A stretch of DNA of 64,000 nt from contig NZ_FOXJ01000002.1 of the NCBI RefSeq assembly GCF_900115685.1, positions 682,001-746,000 on the forward strand, given 5' to 3'. The notes below the pieces were generated by a model, which saw only the letters and a program-made list of their open reading frames with translations, was not told the origin of the DNA and made no database searches. This DNA comes from Variovorax sp. 770b2. GTDB lineage: Bacteria > Pseudomonadota > Gammaproteobacteria > Burkholderiales > Burkholderiaceae_C. Positions 61,348 through 64,000 of this stretch are shown here, in pieces. The position numbers and the translations under genes were made by a program. Within the stretch, counting starts at the first letter, position 1, and every line of letters begins with the position of its first letter.

Positions 61348-62353
61348 AGTCGAGCCGGATGTTGGCGACCTGGATCACCTTGGCCCACTTCTTCGTCTCG
61401 CTGCGGATGTAGGCCTCGAAGGCCTCGGTCGAACTCGGTGCGGGCTCCGCGCCGAGGTTGCGCATCGCGGCCTTGATCTGTTCGTCGCCGAGCGCGGCGT
61501 TGATCTCCGCGTTCAGCCGCGCCACGATGGGGGCGGGCGTTCCCGCCGGCGCCACCACGCCGAACCAGCCGGTCGAGTCGTAGCCCGGCAGGCCCGCCTC
61601 GGCCACGGTGGGCACGTCCGGCAGCATCGGCACGCGCTGCGCGCTGGTCACCGCGAAGGCGATCAGCTTGCCGGCCTTGATCTGCTGCAGCGACGCGGGC
61701 AGGTCGACCAGGGCCAGCTGCACCTGCCCCGCGAGCGCATCGAGCGCCGCCGGGCCCGAGCCGCGGTAGGGCACCTCGATCAGCTTCACATCGGCCATCT
61801 GCGCGAAGAGCGCGGTCGACAGGTGCATCGCGGTGCCGTTGCCGCCATGGCCCATGGAGAGCGTGCCCGGCTTCGCCTTGGCCAGCGCGATCAGTTCGGG
61901 CAGCGTGCGCGCGGGCACCGAGGGATGCCCGACGATCACGAACGGCGTGGCCGCCACCATGCCCACGGGCTTGAAGTCCTTCACCGGGTCGAAGGGCATC
62001 TGCGCATAGAGGTTCACATTGGCGGTGAGCGCGCCGGCTGCGCCCAGCCCGAGCGTGTAGCCGTCGGCCGGCGCCTTCGCCACCAGCGAAAGGCCCACGT
62101 TGCCGCCGGCGCCGGGGCGGTTGTCCACCACCACCTGCTGGCCCAGCTTCTCGTTGAGCCGGGGCACCAGCATGCGCACCACGGCATCCGCGCTGCCGCC
62201 GGGCGGAAAAGTCACCACCATGCGGATCGGGTGGGTGGGGAAATCGGGGGAGGGCGCCTGCGCCAGGGCGGTGGCGCCGAAGAGGGTGCAGGCCGTGGCC
62301 AGCAGCAATTGCCTGCGAAGCGGTTGCGCCTTGCTGGCGATCGGTGCTGTCAT
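61346..62353 (-). CDS. Bug/TctC-family periplasmic solute-binding protein
   Basis: Third Bug receptor of the window, 335 aa, with a signal peptide (MTAPIASKAQPLRRQLLLAT, hydrophobic to about residue 32, cut near ALAQA). Motifs: FPTHPIRMVVTFPPGGSADAVVRML, QQVVVDNRPGAGGNVGLS, EVPYRGSGPAALDALAGQVQLAL and SAQRVPMLPDVPTVAEAG. It precedes the flavin monooxygenase on the same strand and is divergent from a LysR gene, so it probably captures the aromatic acid that the monooxygenase attacks. No TctA or TctB is encoded nearby. Confidence 0.93.
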   Translation of the reverse strand: MTAPIASKAQPLRRQLLLATACTLFGATALAQAPSPDFPTHPIRMVVTFPPGGSADAVVRMLVPRLNEKLGQQVVVDNRPGAGGNVGLSLVAKAPADGYTLGLGAAGALTANVNLYAQMPFDPVKDFKPVGMVAATPFVIVGHPSVPARTLPELIALAKAKPGTLSMGHGGNGTAMHLSTALFAQMADVKLIEVPYRGSGPAALDALAGQVQLALVDLPASLQQIKAGKLIAFAVTSAQRVPMLPDVPTVAEAGLPGYDSTGWFGVVAPAGTPAPIVARLNAEINAALGDEQIKAAMRNLGAEPAPSSTEAFEAYIRSETKKWAKVIQVANIRLD

Positions 62354-62454
62354 TGGAACTCCTTGATTGTCTTTTTACTTGGTTTGGAGCGATTGAACGC
62401 TGCGGAAATTCATTCGTAAATCGAGAAATTTCGTATCAAATATCAGTTCACCTT

Positions 62455-63363
62455 ATGAATGAAAACTTCAGTCCTACGTTCAGCCCGACGATTCGCCAGC
62501 TGCGCGCGTTCCTCGCGGTGCACCAGTTGCGCAAGCTCAGCGCGGCCGCCCAAAGGCTCTTCGTCACGCAGTCGGCAGTGAGCATGCTGATCCGCCAGCT
62601 CGAGGAGGGGCTGGGCACGCGCCTGTTCGACCGCACCACGCGCTCGCTCAAGCCGACCGCGGCGGCCAACGAAATGCTGCCCACCGCGGAGCGCATCCTG
62701 CGCGACGTCGATTCGCTCTCGACCGGTTTTCGCGAGCTGGCCACGCTCGAGCGGGGGCGTGTCTCCCTGGCCATCACGCCCACGCTGGCCACCTTCCTCT
62801 TGCCCGCGGCGATCCGCAGCTTCAGCGAAGAGCATCCGAAAGTTCGCGTGATGGTCAACGACTGCGCGCCCGACCAGTTCATCTCGCGCATCCTCGGTGA
62901 GCACGTGGACTTCGGCATCGGCACGCCCGAGCGGCCCGGCGCCGAGGTCGAGGTGCAGCGGCTCATGCGCGACCACCTGGCGCTCGTGTGCAGGAACGAC
63001 CATCCCCTGGCCAAGGCGCGCGTGGTGCGATGGATCGACCTGGGCGGCCACCCCGTCATCACCGTGCGCCCCGGCTACGGCGTGCGCCCGCTGATCGACG
63101 GCACCGCGGCGGATGCGGGCGTGGCGCTGGACGTGGTGAACGAGGTGTCCTTTCTCTCCACGGCGCTCTGGATGACGGCCAGCGGCATGGGCGCATCGAT
63201 CATGCCCTCGGCCTTCGCGCGCGATGCGAACGATCCGTCGCTGGTGGTCAAGGTGCTCAGCGCGCCGCGGGTCTCCCGCGACATCTCGGTGGTCACCAAG
63301 CGCGGCCACTCGCTGTCGGTCGCGGCGCGTGCGCTGATCGATGCCATCAAGCGCTCTCTATAA
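62455..63363 (+). CDS. LysR-family transcriptional regulator
   Basis: A 302-aa LysR regulator, probably controlling the divergent receptor/monooxygenase operon across 101 bp. Winged helix about residues 10-70 (TIRQLRAFLAVHQLRKLSAAA, QRLFVTQSAVSMLIRQLEEG, TRSLKPTAAANEM); effector domain with RVSLAITPTLATFLLPAAIRSF and DFGIGTPERPGAEVE. ATG 62455 is chosen because upstream in-frame codons run into AT-rich intergenic sequence. A GAAATTTC palindrome lies in the shared region, compatible with a LysR box. The stop codon overlaps a TATAAT box that may start the next transcript. Confidence 0.92.
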   Translation: MNENFSPTFSPTIRQLRAFLAVHQLRKLSAAAQRLFVTQSAVSMLIRQLEEGLGTRLFDRTTRSLKPTAAANEMLPTAERILRDVDSLSTGFRELATLERGRVSLAITPTLATFLLPAAIRSFSEEHPKVRVMVNDCAPDQFISRILGEHVDFGIGTPERPGAEVEVQRLMRDHLALVCRNDHPLAKARVVRWIDLGGHPVITVRPGYGVRPLIDGTAADAGVALDVVNEVSFLSTALWMTASGMGASIMPSAFARDANDPSLVVKVLSAPRVSRDISVVTKRGHSLSVAARALIDAIKRSL

Positions 63364-63364
63364 T
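63359..63364 (+). promoter_or_regulatory. Possible -10 box overlapping the LysR stop codon
   Basis: A perfect TATAAT occurs over the last codons of the LysR gene and 36 bp before the DUF3053 start. No good -35 matches (CTGATC near 63334 gives three of six matches with a 19-bp spacer). It is a plausible but unproven promoter for the lipoprotein. Confidence 0.35.
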
Positions 63365-63399
63365 TTTTCGATTCATACCAATCGGGGAGGGCCTGTCCC

Positions 63400-64000
63400 A
63401 TGAGAGCTTTCGTTCAACGCATGGGCGCCCTGTCGCTCGTCCTGGCCTTGGGCCTCGCGCTCGCGGCCTGCGGCAACAAGGAGGCCGAGCAGCGCACCGC
63501 CTTCATCGAGTTCCTGCAGACCCGCGTGCTCGACAAGCCGGGCCTGCGCGTGCCGTCGCCGAACGAGGAGCAGAAGAAATCGTTCGGCGATTACGCGCAG
63601 CATTACGCGGTGATCACCGATTTCAACGAAGGCATGAACAAGTCGGTGAGCCAGCCGATGGGCGATGTCATGGCCAAGGGCGCGCTGCGCTCCATCGGCG
63701 ACCTGGCCACGCGCCGCGACGACCTGAAGGCCGCCAAGGAGGGCCTGGCGGGCCTGCGCACCGCGCTCGACCAGCAGCTTGCCAAGGCCGATGCAGCGCG
63801 CGCGCAGTTGAAGCAACCCGACGACCTGAAGCAGGTCTACGACAAGGCCTACGAGAAGACCGTCTCGGCGCCGGCGGCCACCTTCAAGGAAGTGTTCCCC
63901 GCGCTGGACACCACGTTCGACGGCGCGCTGGCCGTGGGCGATTTCCTGCAGCAGAACAAGTCGAAGATCCAGATCTCGGGCGCCTCGGTCACCGTGACCG
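63400..64000 (+). CDS. DUF3053-family lipoprotein (partial, runs off the window)
   Basis: The first 200 codons of a YiaF-like DUF3053 protein. A lipoprotein signal with LALGLALAACGNK (lipobox Cys about residue 24) precedes a helical periplasmic domain: AEQRTAFIEFLQTRVLDKPGLR, FGDYAQHYAVITDFNEGMN, QLKQPDDLKQVYDKAYEKTV and AVGDFLQQNKSKIQ. The stretches QRxAFIxFLQ and LKQxDDLK are shared with E. coli YiaF from memory. A GGGGAGGG ribosome site precedes the ATG. The stop codon is beyond 64000. The role is unknown. Confidence 0.88.
   Translation, partial: MRAFVQRMGALSLVLALGLALAACGNKEAEQRTAFIEFLQTRVLDKPGLRVPSPNEEQKKSFGDYAQHYAVITDFNEGMNKSVSQPMGDVMAKGALRSIGDLATRRDDLKAAKEGLAGLRTALDQQLAKADAARAQLKQPDDLKQVYDKAYEKTVSAPAATFKEVFPALDTTFDGALAVGDFLQQNKSKIQISGASVTVT

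Noticed and set aside
59444..62419. A plus-strand open frame of 991 codons opposite the monooxygenase and Bug receptor
   Set aside because: It mirrors two genes with clear motifs, and its translation is low-complexity HRAV-rich sequence; it is a GC-driven shadow.

Overview
The window is GC-rich, densely coded chromosomal DNA. It looks like a betaproteobacterium of the Burkholderiales, most likely Comamonadaceae and Variovorax-like. This rests on gene content and order (argS - SPOR protein - dsbA, lptA-lptB-rpoN, pgpA-cinA), several orphan Bug/TctC receptors, DUF3053 and UPF0149 proteins, and dispersed GC-rich intergenic palindromes. It is an inference; no database was searched. I see no rRNA, tRNA, CRISPR array, insertion sequence or prophage.

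Layout. 0.1-5 kb (minus strand): an unknown helical protein, an MFS transporter and malate synthase G. 5-12 kb: a HisC-like aminotransferase with a Bug receptor, then a catabolic module (IclR regulator divergent from HMG-CoA-lyase-like protein, family III CoA-transferase and Bug receptor) and a LysR regulator. The IclR promoter region carries two clear palindromic operators. 12-24 kb: housekeeping and envelope genes, including a DUF2214 membrane protein, a membrane-fused spermidine-synthase-like protein, a PsiF-like secreted protein, argS, a SPOR protein, dsbA, lptA-lptB-rpoN and a phospholipase-D lipoprotein. 23.5-28 kb (minus): LysE exporter, two YceI proteins with cytochrome b561, and a hybrid histidine kinase. 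28-33.5 kb: an RlmL-like rRNA methyltransferase, a pair of unusual hairpin elements, a very large four-module protein and a secreted protein convergent with it.

34-49 kb is a continuous tad/Flp pilus locus behind an AraC-family regulator: Flp-like pilin, TadG-like, TadE-like, a secreted unknown, a second small pilin-like protein, CpaB, secretin CpaC, an FHA-CpaF fusion ATPase, TadB, TadC, DUF192, another TadE-like protein, and a second membrane-fused spermidine-synthase-like protein. CpaE/TadZ, TadD and the prepilin peptidase are not in the window. 49-64 kb is a mosaic of a kinase-fold protein, an FMN glutamate-synthase-like protein, a UPF0149/SEC-C protein, an MFS transporter that is a paralogue of the one at 1.2-2.4 kb, small enzymes, pgpA-cinA, a drug-type MFS protein, a LysR-controlled flavin monooxygenase plus Bug receptor module, and a DUF3053 lipoprotein cut by the window end.

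The best candidate for something undescribed is the 970-residue protein at 29607-32519. It joins a peptidoglycan-binding-like segment, a GH19-like lysozyme/chitinase module, a papain-type protease and an alpha/beta-hydrolase, each with recognisable catalytic residues. Just upstream are two hairpins that share a conserved core but have locus-specific, internally complementary arms. Second in interest is the tad locus with its FHA-CpaF fusion and operon-end spermidine-synthase-like membrane protein.
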